The position numbers and the translations under genes were made by a program. A stretch of 64,000 nucleotides of DNA, taken from positions 78,026-142,025 of the forward strand of contig CAMDAH010000005.1 in the NCBI GenBank assembly GCA_945888625.1, given 5' to 3'. Every line of letters begins with the position of its first letter. Position 1 is the first letter of the stretch. The notes under the pieces were generated by a model. That model had not been told where the DNA came from. It did not search any database and saw nothing but the letters and a program-made list of their open reading frames with translations. The DNA is from Chryseobacterium gleum (GTDB lineage: Bacteria > Bacteroidota > Bacteroidia > Flavobacteriales_D > Crocinitomicaceae). Shown in pieces: positions 26,488 to 33,943 of this stretch.

Positions 26488-27606
26488 ATGAACTTCATTA
26501 CGTCAAGTAGTACGCTTCTCAAACACTTACAAAGTATTTCAGGAGTACTTAGTACGAATAGCACCCTTCCCATATTAGACAACTTCCTTTTTTCAATAGT
26601 TGGAAACGAATTAACCGTTTGCGCCTCAGATCTTGAAACCACCATGTTAACAAAACTTCAGGTGCACTCCGAGCAGGACGGAAAAATAGCTATTCCAGCC
26701 AAATTAATTTTGGAAGTTCTCAAAAGTATGCCAGACCAACCTTGTACCATAAAAGTAAATTCAACTAATTTTGCTATCGAAATCGTTTATGATAACGGAA
26801 AATCAAAAATGCCCGGATTTAACGGCGATGAATTTCCTAAATTACCGAAGATAGATTACAACAGTTCTATTTCCTTAACCGGCGAATTACTTGCAAGAGC
26901 CATAAACAAGACCATTTTTGCCACTGGCGTAGATGATATGAGGCCTGTAATGAGCGGTGTTTTCTGTAGCTTTTCTCCCGACGATATTTCATTCGTTGCA
27001 ACTGACGCCCATAAATTAGTCCGTTACCGACGAAGTGATGTGACGACCAACAGTACAGCAGAATTTATTTTACCTAAAAAACCACTTAACCTATTAAAAA
27101 CAAATCTAAGAGGAGACGAACAGGTAGAATTAAAATTCAACGAATCGAATGCACATTTTTCTTTTGGTGATATTGTTTTAGTTTGTCGTTTAATTGACGG
27201 CAAATACCCCAATTATGAGGCGGTTATTCCAAAAGAAAATCCAAATGTGTTGACTATCGATCGTCTACAATTTTTAGGATCGCTTAAAAGAGTGGCTATA
27301 TTTTCTAATAAAACGACGCACCAAGTTAAATTAAAAATAGCAGGGGCAGAACTGTCAATGTTTGCCGAAGACATCGATTTTTCGAATGAAGCAAGTGAAC
27401 GCTTAACATGTAATTACGACGGAGAAGACATAGAAATTGGATTTAACTCCCGTTTTTTAGCGGAAATGTTGGCGAGTATCGATACCGAAGTAGTTAAACT
27501 TGCCATGAGTGACCCAAGCAGAGCTGGTTTGCTAATGCCTGCAAACGGCGAAAATGAAAAAGAGGATATTCTAATGCTGGTCATGCCAGTCATAATTAAT
27601 CGGTAG
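26488..27606 (+). CDS. dnaN: DNA polymerase III sliding clamp, beta subunit
   Basis: The clamp encircles DNA and tethers the replicative polymerase. The 372-residue product has the three repeated clamp domains at about 1-120, 130-245 and 250-372. Features include NFITSSSTLLKHLQSISGVL at the start, TLPILDNFLFS, ATDAHKLVRYRRSD and the C-terminal MLVMPVIINR. Nothing is missing. It follows the gldFG unit in the order known from many flavobacteria and leads into rlmN 11 bases later. It is 4 kb from dnaA, unlike the dnaA-dnaN pair of many bacteria. Confidence 0.97.
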   Translation: MNFITSSSTLLKHLQSISGVLSTNSTLPILDNFLFSIVGNELTVCASDLETTMLTKLQVHSEQDGKIAIPAKLILEVLKSMPDQPCTIKVNSTNFAIEIVYDNGKSKMPGFNGDEFPKLPKIDYNSSISLTGELLARAINKTIFATGVDDMRPVMSGVFCSFSPDDISFVATDAHKLVRYRRSDVTTNSTAEFILPKKPLNLLKTNLRGDEQVELKFNESNAHFSFGDIVLVCRLIDGKYPNYEAVIPKENPNVLTIDRLQFLGSLKRVAIFSNKTTHQVKLKIAGAELSMFAEDIDFSNEASERLTCNYDGEDIEIGFNSRFLAEMLASIDTEVVKLAMSDPSRAGLLMPANGENEKEDILMLVMPVIINR

Positions 27607-27617
27607 TTCATACGACC

Positions 27618-28712
27618 ATGAAGCGTGAGGATAAAATTAACATCCGTAATTTATCCTTAGATGAAATCGGCGCTAAGTTTATTGAAGCGAAATTTCCTGC
27701 TTTCAGAGCAAAACAAGTATATGAATGGCTTTGGAAAAAAAGTGTTGTCTCATTTGAACAAATGGGCAATCTTGGAAAAGACCTAGTTATTTACTTAAAT
27801 ACTTCTTTTTACATAGATGCGTTAGTTGTTCAGGACCAACAAGTAAGTAAAGACAAAACAATAAAATGCGCTTTTTCAATTGAGGATAACAAAATTGTTG
27901 AAGGCGTACTCATTCCTACCACAAGCAGAACAACCGCGTGTATTTCCTCACAAATCGGGTGTAGCTTATCCTGCAAGTTTTGCGCAACAGGTCGGCTTAA
28001 GTTGATGAGAAATTTATCTGCAGGAGAAATGGTCGACCAAGTTGTCTACTTAAGAAAACAAGCCCAAGAAATCTATGGTAAGACCTTAAGCAATATTGTA
28101 TACATGGGAATGGGAGAACCTCTGCTTAATTACAACAATGTTCTACGCTCGGTGGAACTACTTACCGCTGAAAATGGCTTGGGCATTGCTCCAAAACGAA
28201 TTACAATTTCCACTGCCGGCATAGCTAAAATGATAAAAAAATTAGGCGACGACAAAGTGCGATTTAATCTTGCCCTATCATTACACGCTGCAAACGATGA
28301 AAAACGCAGTAAAATAATGGAAATTAATGACTCCAATAATTTAGAAGCTTTGACAGAGGCCTTAATTTATTTTTATGCTGCAACAGGTACGCGGGTAACT
28401 TTCGAATACATTATCTTCAAAGACTTCAACGACACCATCGACGATGCTAGAGAGCTAGCTATTTTTGCTAAATCAATTCCTTGTAAAATAAATATAATCG
28501 AATATAATCCAATAGACGGTGGCGAATTCCAGCAAGCAGATGCCGAAAAAGTAAGTGCTTTTGCCTCTTATTTGGAAACAAAAAATATTATTGTAAACGT
28601 CCGTAAAAGTCGTGGGAAAGACATTGACGCTGCCTGTGGCCAACTTGCCAACAAAAATAAAGCGATTGCAGAACATGCCCGCGTTCTGAAAAATAGCGAA
28701 GCAATCGAATAG
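27618..28712 (+). CDS. rlmN: Dual-specificity 23S rRNA / tRNA adenine C2 methyltransferase RlmN
   Basis: This radical-SAM enzyme methylates A2503 of 23S rRNA and A37 of some tRNAs. The 364-residue product has an N-terminal helical domain (FRAKQVYEWLWKKSV), the radical-SAM cluster motif CSLSCKFCATGRLKL near residues 118-132, YMGMGEPLLNYNNV, and the C-terminal methyl-carrying cysteine in DIDAACGQL near 338-346. All catalytic cysteines are present. It ends 4 bases from the convergent SirB1-like gene. Confidence 0.96.
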   Translation: MKREDKINIRNLSLDEIGAKFIEAKFPAFRAKQVYEWLWKKSVVSFEQMGNLGKDLVIYLNTSFYIDALVVQDQQVSKDKTIKCAFSIEDNKIVEGVLIPTTSRTTACISSQIGCSLSCKFCATGRLKLMRNLSAGEMVDQVVYLRKQAQEIYGKTLSNIVYMGMGEPLLNYNNVLRSVELLTAENGLGIAPKRITISTAGIAKMIKKLGDDKVRFNLALSLHAANDEKRSKIMEINDSNNLEALTEALIYFYAATGTRVTFEYIIFKDFNDTIDDARELAIFAKSIPCKINIIEYNPIDGGEFQQADAEKVSAFASYLETKNIIVNVRKSRGKDIDAACGQLANKNKAIAEHARVLKNSEAIE

Positions 28713-28716
28713 TGGT

Positions 28717-29589
28717 TTAAATTGAATTGATTAACTCGTTTAATGCAGCCGCCTTTTGTTCTTCCCCTATGAAGTAAAAAGAGCGCATTAAATCCTCCAT
28801 CATTCTTTTTATTAAACTTGAATTGGAGCAAGGTTCAAAATGGGATCGATCAGGATTGAGTTTTCGGGCAGATAAAAATGCATCTATTTCACTTGCGTCT
28901 AAAATTTCCCCCGATGATTTCGGATTTATATAAAATAATACACCGAAATCATTTTGTTGATTAAGCATAAAATTAGACTGGTTGTAATCCATAAATGCAA
29001 GCACGAAGCTATTGGGTAAATTAACACCATAGACAGGTAAATCTAAGGACTGAGCAATAATACTGTAAATTAGACCAATAGCTAAAGGCGCACCTTTTTT
29101 CGTTTCCAGCACTTTAGCAATATCAATTTCGTCAGGGCTGTAACTTTCCTTGTTTAAACAATGGAATTGAGAAACACCGAAAAATATCTTGTTGAAAATT
29201 TTAATCTGTTCAAAACTAGTTTGGTAATCGTTGAATTCTAGCCATATAGCTCTTCGAAGCGATTGAATCGACTCGTGAACATGCGAGTCTTCAAGGTAAG
29301 TATCGTGATGTTTTGAAACAATTAAAGAACCTAAAAGCAAGTCCTTTTCCTCCGATTTCAACCATTGAATTAGCTCGTTTTTTAAAATATTTCGATGTAT
29401 TTCGTGAATAATTGTCGAAATACGATCTTTATATTCTTGGCCAAATTCGGAAAAATTATAGGCCTTTTCCAATGGATATAAAGCTTCCTCTTCCATTTTT
29501 ATTAACTCATTTTTAACCTGCGCAAAGACCATTATGTCAGGGTCTTCGACCAAACGAATTAAAGAAATTAACTTTTTTTCACTAATCAC
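28717..29589 (-). CDS. SirB1/transglutaminase-like core protein
   Basis: The 290-residue product resembles the SirB1 family (Transglut_core2). The core is at about 130-230 with YSPDEIDIAKVLETKKGAPLAIGLIYSIIAQSLDLPVYGVNLPNSF, given here as separate segments: KKGAPLAIGLIYSIIA, and VYGVNLPNSFVLAFMDY. The catalytic cysteine of true transglutaminases is not evident, so peptidase or transferase activity is doubtful. An N-terminal helical region (1-100) and a C-terminal helix with KRMMEDLMRSFYF suggest a scaffold role. The start is GTG at 29589. A promoter element 4 bases before it supports a leaderless message. Confidence 0.75.
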   Translation of the reverse strand: MISEKKLISLIRLVEDPDIMVFAQVKNELIKMEEEALYPLEKAYNFSEFGQEYKDRISTIIHEIHRNILKNELIQWLKSEEKDLLLGSLIVSKHHDTYLEDSHVHESIQSLRRAIWLEFNDYQTSFEQIKIFNKIFFGVSQFHCLNKESYSPDEIDIAKVLETKKGAPLAIGLIYSIIAQSLDLPVYGVNLPNSFVLAFMDYNQSNFMLNQQNDFGVLFYINPKSSGEILDASEIDAFLSARKLNPDRSHFEPCSNSSLIKRMMEDLMRSFYFIGEEQKAAALNELINSI

Positions 29590-29593
29590 AAGA

Positions 29594-29601
29594 CAAAATT
29601 A
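29594..29601 (-). promoter_or_regulatory. -7 promoter element for the SirB1-like gene
   Basis: On the minus strand this reads TAATTTTG (TAnnTTTG) and ends 4 bases before the GTG start, implying little or no 5' leader. Confidence 0.5.
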
Positions 29602-29690
29602 CTACCCGTTTTAATTGAAATTTGAAACAATTGGTTTCTTTATCAATGATGAAATGTTAATTCCTCTGTAACTTAAATACAATTCAAGCG

Positions 29691-29719
29691 TTTATATTTA
29701 CAATTTCAGATTAACTTTG
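29691..29719 (+). promoter_or_regulatory. Probable sigma-A promoter with -33 and -7 elements
   Basis: TTTA (29691-29694) and TAACTTTG (29712-29719) are 17 bases apart, matching the Bacteroidota promoter layout. Transcription would start near 29724-29727, just before a terminator hairpin. Confidence 0.55.
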
Positions 29720-29736
29720 CTACAGGTTATTTGATG

Positions 29737-29762
29737 AAGAGGCCTTCGGGCCTCTTTTTTTT
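29737..29762 (+). terminator. Strong UUCG-loop terminator between promoter and gene
   Basis: An 8-bp stem AAGAGGCC/GGCCTCTT is capped by a TTCG loop and runs into further T residues, all in plus orientation. No plus-strand gene ends upstream within 1 kb, so it is not an ordinary gene end. It lies between the promoter at 29691-29719 and the lipoprotein start at 29780. Confidence 0.85.
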
Positions 29763-29779
29763 TCAAAACTTGTAATTTT

Positions 29780-30103
29780 ATGAAGTTTCTACTGCTCTTT
29801 TTTTGTCACCTTTTCCTAATAGCCTGCACAATTTCTCGTAAAGTAAAACGACCGGAGCAGCCAACGAACCATACCATTGGAATAGTTCATATTTCAGAAA
29901 GTAACTGTCGTTTATTTATTGAAGTAATAAACGAAAAGAAAAACAGCGTGATTGAAAAGCTATATCCTGTAAATTTGAATGATAATTACCAAAAAAAAGG
30001 ACTAAAACTATCCTTCGTTTACACAGCTAGCCGTGCTATGAGCCCAGAAAATTGCGCTGTAGACTTGGTAGTTGTACTGGATAGTATAAAAGTGATTCCC
30101 TAG
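29780..30103 (+). CDS. Small lipoprotein, function unknown
   Basis: The 107-residue product has a lipoprotein signal (FLLLFFCHLFLIACTISRK) with the lipidated Cys near residue 16. The mature part is short and beta-rich, with two further cysteines (SNCRLFIEVI and ENCAVDLVVVL) that could pair. No family recognised. It sits behind a promoter-terminator element, so its expression may depend on readthrough. The ORF ends 2 bases from the convergent ureohydrolase gene. Confidence 0.65.
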   Translation: MKFLLLFFCHLFLIACTISRKVKRPEQPTNHTIGIVHISESNCRLFIEVINEKKNSVIEKLYPVNLNDNYQKKGLKLSFVYTASRAMSPENCAVDLVVVLDSIKVIP

Positions 30104-30105
30104 TA

Positions 30106-31062
30106 TTATTTTAGGTTAATAAAATCTCGAACCAAATAACTAAGGGCCTTTCCAACCTTCGTTTTTTCAGCATCGGTTTTGGGTGCGGCCTCCGTGAGAT
30201 GTAAATAAGCGATATCCAACGAAGAATTCGTCAACTTTCTAATTACGGCTCTAATGTCATCTAGACGCCAGCCAGAGGGAGAAACTGCTGAACTAGGCAT
30301 GTCAGCAATACAATCCATATCAATTTCTATCCCTAAACGCACAGAAATAGGCTGATTGAGAATCAACTGGTCAACATCTTCCAATAAAATTCGACTTCCA
30401 TCAATATAATCTTCATAAAACGTATAATTAGCATATTTATCAATCAAAAATTGTTGGCTGGCTGCATTCAACAAGTAACGATGCAAACCAAAAACATGGT
30501 ACTTTTTTATCAGATTTTGTTCGAAAGCATACGAAAAAGAGTTGCCACTGTGTCTTCCTTCTAAAGACCTACAGTCGGCGTGTGCATCAAGATTTAAGAC
30601 TTCAATTTGAGCATTATTTGAGGCCCACCTGATTAACGGCAACGCATTATTGTGGCCACCACCAATAACAATAGGAACTTGCTCATCGTTAATATATTTT
30701 GATAATACACTAAAAACAAACTCATCCAACTCAATGACGATATTTGATAATTGATCATCAGGTGGCAAATCCCCAACCAAGCTAACTAAACCAATGCAAG
30801 CACAATTGTGCGAACAATCCTGCGTGTTAGAAAAAGTAGCAATAAAAGCTGAAAAGGCATTTTCTGCACCCATTAATCCCCTGTTTGCCAAGGGACCGAT
30901 AGATTCTGAAATGCCAAGTATTACAAATCGAGCGTCGGAATAATTCCCTATTATATTAAGAGACTCCCCGAGTCGCTTCTCTCCCGAACGAACAGTGGTG
31001 AAAGAAGCCATTTCTTTTTCTGAAAACAGACAAAATTCAAAACTACTATTCTTGGATAGCAT
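30106..31062 (-). CDS. Ureohydrolase (arginase/agmatinase/formimidoylglutamase family)
   Basis: The 318-residue product has the binuclear manganese site motifs: GGGHNNA near residue 138, NLDAHADCR near 158-166, and EIDMDCIAD near 240, where the first Asp pair binds metal. The variant form LGIEIDMDCIADMPSS, without the usual SxDxDxxDP, fits the formimidoylglutamase-like group of Bacteroidota better than classical arginase. The substrate cannot be set by sequence alone; no other histidine-degradation genes are here. Its start overlaps the upstream thioesterase gene by 17 bases. Confidence 0.8.
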   Translation of the reverse strand: MLSKNSSFEFCLFSEKEMASFTTVRSGEKRLGESLNIIGNYSDARFVILGISESIGPLANRGLMGAENAFSAFIATFSNTQDCSHNCACIGLVSLVGDLPPDDQLSNIVIELDEFVFSVLSKYINDEQVPIVIGGGHNNALPLIRWASNNAQIEVLNLDAHADCRSLEGRHSGNSFSYAFEQNLIKKYHVFGLHRYLLNAASQQFLIDKYANYTFYEDYIDGSRILLEDVDQLILNQPISVRLGIEIDMDCIADMPSSAVSPSGWRLDDIRAVIRKLTNSSLDIAYLHLTEAAPKTDAEKTKVGKALSYLVRDFINLK

Positions 31063-31468
31063 AAGATTGGATTATAAAAAGTAACTCTTTAGGAGGAGCA
31101 ATCGGTTTTTGGGTCGCGGTAGCAATAAAAACAAGCACTGTTGATGCAGTAGCCAATAAAACTTGATCTTCATTAAAAATTAAATAATCAAAAAAGATTC
31201 GAACGCCTTGGACAGATGAAATTTTAGTTTGGATTAACAACATATCGTCGTAATACGCCGGTGAATGATACTTAATCTGATATTCTGAAACTGGAAGAAT
31301 AACACCATTCTCTTCCAATCGTTTGTAAGATATTCCTAATGCCCGCAATGCTTCTACCCTACCGATTTCTAAAAACGAGGCATAATTGCCATAATAACAA
31401 TAGCCCATTTGATCTGTTTCTGAATACCTTACCCTAACATAATGATTGTGCGTAAAATTTATTTTCAT
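31046..31468 (-). CDS. Acyl-CoA thioesterase, 4-hydroxybenzoyl-CoA thioesterase (YbgC-like) family
   Basis: The 140-residue hot-dog fold protein carries the YbgC-type motif RYSETDQMGYCYYGNYASFLEIGR, cited here as RYSETDQMGYCYYGNYASF, near residues 14-32, including the catalytic Asp in ETDQMG. A second conserved stretch is YQIKYHSPAYYDDMLLI. Length is typical. It is the first gene of a two-gene unit with the ureohydrolase gene and is divergent from dnaA. A promoter element stands 7 bases before the ATG. Confidence 0.88.
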   Translation of the reverse strand: MKINFTHNHYVRVRYSETDQMGYCYYGNYASFLEIGRVEALRALGISYKRLEENGVILPVSEYQIKYHSPAYYDDMLLIQTKISSVQGVRIFFDYLIFNEDQVLLATASTVLVFIATATQKPIAPPKELLFIIQSYAIQE

Positions 31469-31475
31469 AATAAAT

Positions 31476-31483
31476 CAAAAATA
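31476..31483 (-). promoter_or_regulatory. -7 promoter element for the thioesterase gene
   Basis: On the minus strand this reads TATTTTTG (TAnnTTTG), 7 bases before the ATG, so the leader is at most a few bases. Confidence 0.5.
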
Positions 31484-31697
31484 CAACTTAAATGTACCAA
31501 AGCAATAGATAATTAGTATTTTAGTATGAGATGAAATGCTTACACCACCATTTGTTTGATGTGAAAAAAAAACTATAAATACAATAGCATATCTATTTTT
31601 TTTTTCGCTTTTTTCTTTCAATCTTTGTTGACATTAATTTAACATTGGATTAAAGAACTAAATAAGTTTTTAATACCATTAATACATTACTTATCAA

Positions 31698-33131
31698 ATG
31701 ATTAATAAAAACTACGAAGCAGTATGGGAATCGTGTTTGGCTGTTATTAAGGACAATTTATCGTCACAGGCCTTCAAAACATGGTTTTCTCCGATTGTTC
31801 CTGTTAAACTTGAAAAAAGTACGCTCACGATTCAGGTGCCATCCCACTTTTTTTACGAATGGTTAGAAGAACACTACATCACCTTACTAAGCAAAGTGAT
31901 TAAAAAAGAAATTGGTTCAGAAGGGAGTCTAGAATATGCCATTCTAATGGAAAGTAATCACAAAAATGCCATACCATATACGGTAAAATTACCCACTCAA
32001 AATAATAATTCAATTAGGAATTCCCCTGTTTCCATTCCGTTAAATGCAAACGAAAAACAAATTAGAAACCCTTTTATCATTCCAGGACTAAAAAAGATTA
32101 ACATTGAGTCCAACCTAATGCCCCAATTCACTTTAGAAAATTTTATCGAGGGCGATTGTAATCGACTTGCGCGTGCTTCCGGATACGCCATTGCCAACAA
32201 ACCCGGTGGTACAGCATTCAACCCGCTTTTAATTTATGGTGCCGTGGGATTAGGAAAAACCCACTTAGCGAATGCGATTGGTATTGCAATTAAAGAAAAG
32301 CAACCAAATAAAACGGTCTTGTATGTGCAATCAGAAAAATTTGCACACCAATTCATTGATGCCATTAAAAATCAAACAACCAACGATTTTGTTCATTTTT
32401 ATCAAATGATTGATGTACTAATCATTGATGACGTTCAATTCTTCGCAGGAAAAGAGAAAACACAAGATGTGTTTTTTAGTATTTTCAATCACTTACATCA
32501 AAATGGAAAACAAATTGTTTTAACTTCTGACAAAGCGCCAGTTGAGTTACAAGGAATGGAACAGCGATTGTTATCTCGCTTCAAGTGGGGACTTTCAGCT
32601 GATTTATCCATACCAGATTTAGAAACAAGAATTGCAGTGCTTCACAAAAAGATGCACGGTAGCGGAATAGAATTACCAAAAGAAGTAGTCGAATACCTTG
32701 CCTATTCCATCAATACGAATATTCGAGAAATTGAAGGCGCTTTAAATACCCTATTGGCTCAAGCGTCATTGAATAAAAAAGCAATTACATTGGAACTTGC
32801 TAAGCAAATGGTCGACAAATTCGTTAAACATTCTGCCCGAGAGGTCTCCATTGAATACATTCAAAAAGTGGTTTGTGATTACTTTGATTTGCCAATCGAA
32901 ATGCTTAAATCCAAAACTCGTAAACGCGAGGTAGTTCAAGCTCGACAAATTTCAATGTATTTTTCAAAAAAAATGACCAAATCCTCACTTGCGAATATTG
33001 GTGCACATTGTGGTGGAAAAGATCACGCGACTGTATTACACGCTTGCAGGACGGTAACAAATCTCTCAGAAACGGATAAGCAATTTAAAACTTACTTAAC
33101 TGATTTAGAGAAAAAGTTAACCCTTCAATAA
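31698..33131 (+). CDS. dnaA: Chromosomal replication initiator DnaA
   Basis: DnaA binds origin boxes and melts DNA to start replication. The 477-residue product has domain I (AVWESCLAVIKDNLSSQAFKTW, core), a linker, and the AAA+ core from about residue 145 with Walker A GAVGLGKTHLANA and Walker B VLIIDDVQFF. The C-terminal DNA-binding domain IV begins at about 375 with the signature GKDHATVLHACRTV. A 229-base divergent gap lies upstream. Length and motifs are normal. Confidence 0.97.
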   Translation: MINKNYEAVWESCLAVIKDNLSSQAFKTWFSPIVPVKLEKSTLTIQVPSHFFYEWLEEHYITLLSKVIKKEIGSEGSLEYAILMESNHKNAIPYTVKLPTQNNNSIRNSPVSIPLNANEKQIRNPFIIPGLKKINIESNLMPQFTLENFIEGDCNRLARASGYAIANKPGGTAFNPLLIYGAVGLGKTHLANAIGIAIKEKQPNKTVLYVQSEKFAHQFIDAIKNQTTNDFVHFYQMIDVLIIDDVQFFAGKEKTQDVFFSIFNHLHQNGKQIVLTSDKAPVELQGMEQRLLSRFKWGLSADLSIPDLETRIAVLHKKMHGSGIELPKEVVEYLAYSINTNIREIEGALNTLLAQASLNKKAITLELAKQMVDKFVKHSAREVSIEYIQKVVCDYFDLPIEMLKSKTRKREVVQARQISMYFSKKMTKSSLANIGAHCGGKDHATVLHACRTVTNLSETDKQFKTYLTDLEKKLTLQ

Positions 33132-33185
33132 AAACATTCTGTAAAACCTAATCTAATTTGTAACTTATTGCTTGATTGACATTTA

Positions 33186-33202
33186 TTTTGTTGATAACAA
33201 AA
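33186..33202. repeat. Perfect inverted repeat holding a near-consensus DnaA box
   Basis: The 7-base arms TTTTGTT/AACAAAA surround GAT, 55 bases past the dnaA stop. The segment TGTTGATAA (33189-33197) reads TTATCAACA on the other strand, one mismatch from the DnaA box TTATCCACA. It is a single site; an operator or weak DnaA site is possible. Confidence 0.4.
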
Positions 33203-33235
33203 ATTGAATTTTACATTAACTATCAAATTGCACCC

Positions 33236-33243
33236 TAATTTTG
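33236..33243 (+). promoter_or_regulatory. -7 promoter element for the dnaA-distal envelope cassette
   Basis: TAATTTTG fits TAnnTTTG and ends 16 bases before the ATG at 33260, so the three genes that follow probably form their own unit rather than a dnaA operon. Confidence 0.5.
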
Positions 33244-33259
33244 AATGGTAAATTAGTAT

Positions 33260-33931
33260 ATGAACAGATTGTTTTTCATTTCTCTTACCCTTCTGTTATC
33301 TTCATGTATTGAATTAATTGATGATTTGACCTTACACAACGATGGGAGTGGAACATTTAAGTATACCATAAACTTAAGTTCAAGTAAGATTAAAGTCAAT
33401 TCTATTTTAGCGCTGGATAGTTTAGATGGAAAAAAAGTTCCCTCAATGGCAGAAATAAAGGCCAAGATATCAAACTTTTCCGCTATTCTCAAAAATCAAG
33501 AAGGACTTTCAAACGTTTCTATCTCCTTAAACGAAGTCGATTTAATCATTAAGTTTTCCTGTGATTTCAACACCATATCAAATCTTCAAAATGGCCTCAA
33601 AACAACTTTAGTTGCTATGGATAATGCAAAAATAACTAGTGAAATAAATCAAAATTGGCTAAGTTGGGATGGCAAAATATTGAAAAGAAACATACCCCTG
33701 CTATCGCTCACTGTATCCGATCAGTTAAGACAAACAGACCTCGACTTACTTAAAACAGGCAGCTACACGACCATCAATCGATTTGACCGACCAATTGAAA
33801 AAGTGGACTCGCCCAATTCAAAAATAAATCCAGCAAAAACAGCAACTATGCTAAAAGTAAACACCTTTGATTTACAAAATAATTATTCCTTGCTAGACAA
33901 TTGCATCTATCTCACTACCCTTAAGAATTAA
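33260..33931 (+). CDS. Lipoprotein, first gene of a three-gene envelope cassette
   Basis: The 223-residue product has a lipoprotein signal (LFFISLTLLLSSCIEL) with Cys near residue 16. The mature start LTLHNDGSGTFKYTINLS resembles the beta-rich LppM-like lipoproteins, in which an acidic or polar DGSG turn is common, but this is only a resemblance. Polar helices around 65-115 are followed by a WDGKILKRNIPLL strand pair. The next gene starts 12 bases on. Function unknown. Confidence 0.65.
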   Translation: MNRLFFISLTLLLSSCIELIDDLTLHNDGSGTFKYTINLSSSKIKVNSILALDSLDGKKVPSMAEIKAKISNFSAILKNQEGLSNVSISLNEVDLIIKFSCDFNTISNLQNGLKTTLVAMDNAKITSEINQNWLSWDGKILKRNIPLLSLTVSDQLRQTDLDLLKTGSYTTINRFDRPIEKVDSPNSKINPAKTATMLKVNTFDLQNNYSLLDNCIYLTTLKN

Positions 33932-33943
33932 ATACTATTTATT

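Noticed and set aside
31469..31697. Replication origin next to dnaA
   Set aside because: No cluster of DnaA boxes is present upstream of dnaA, and only one near-match lies downstream. Proximity to dnaA alone is not enough in Bacteroidota.
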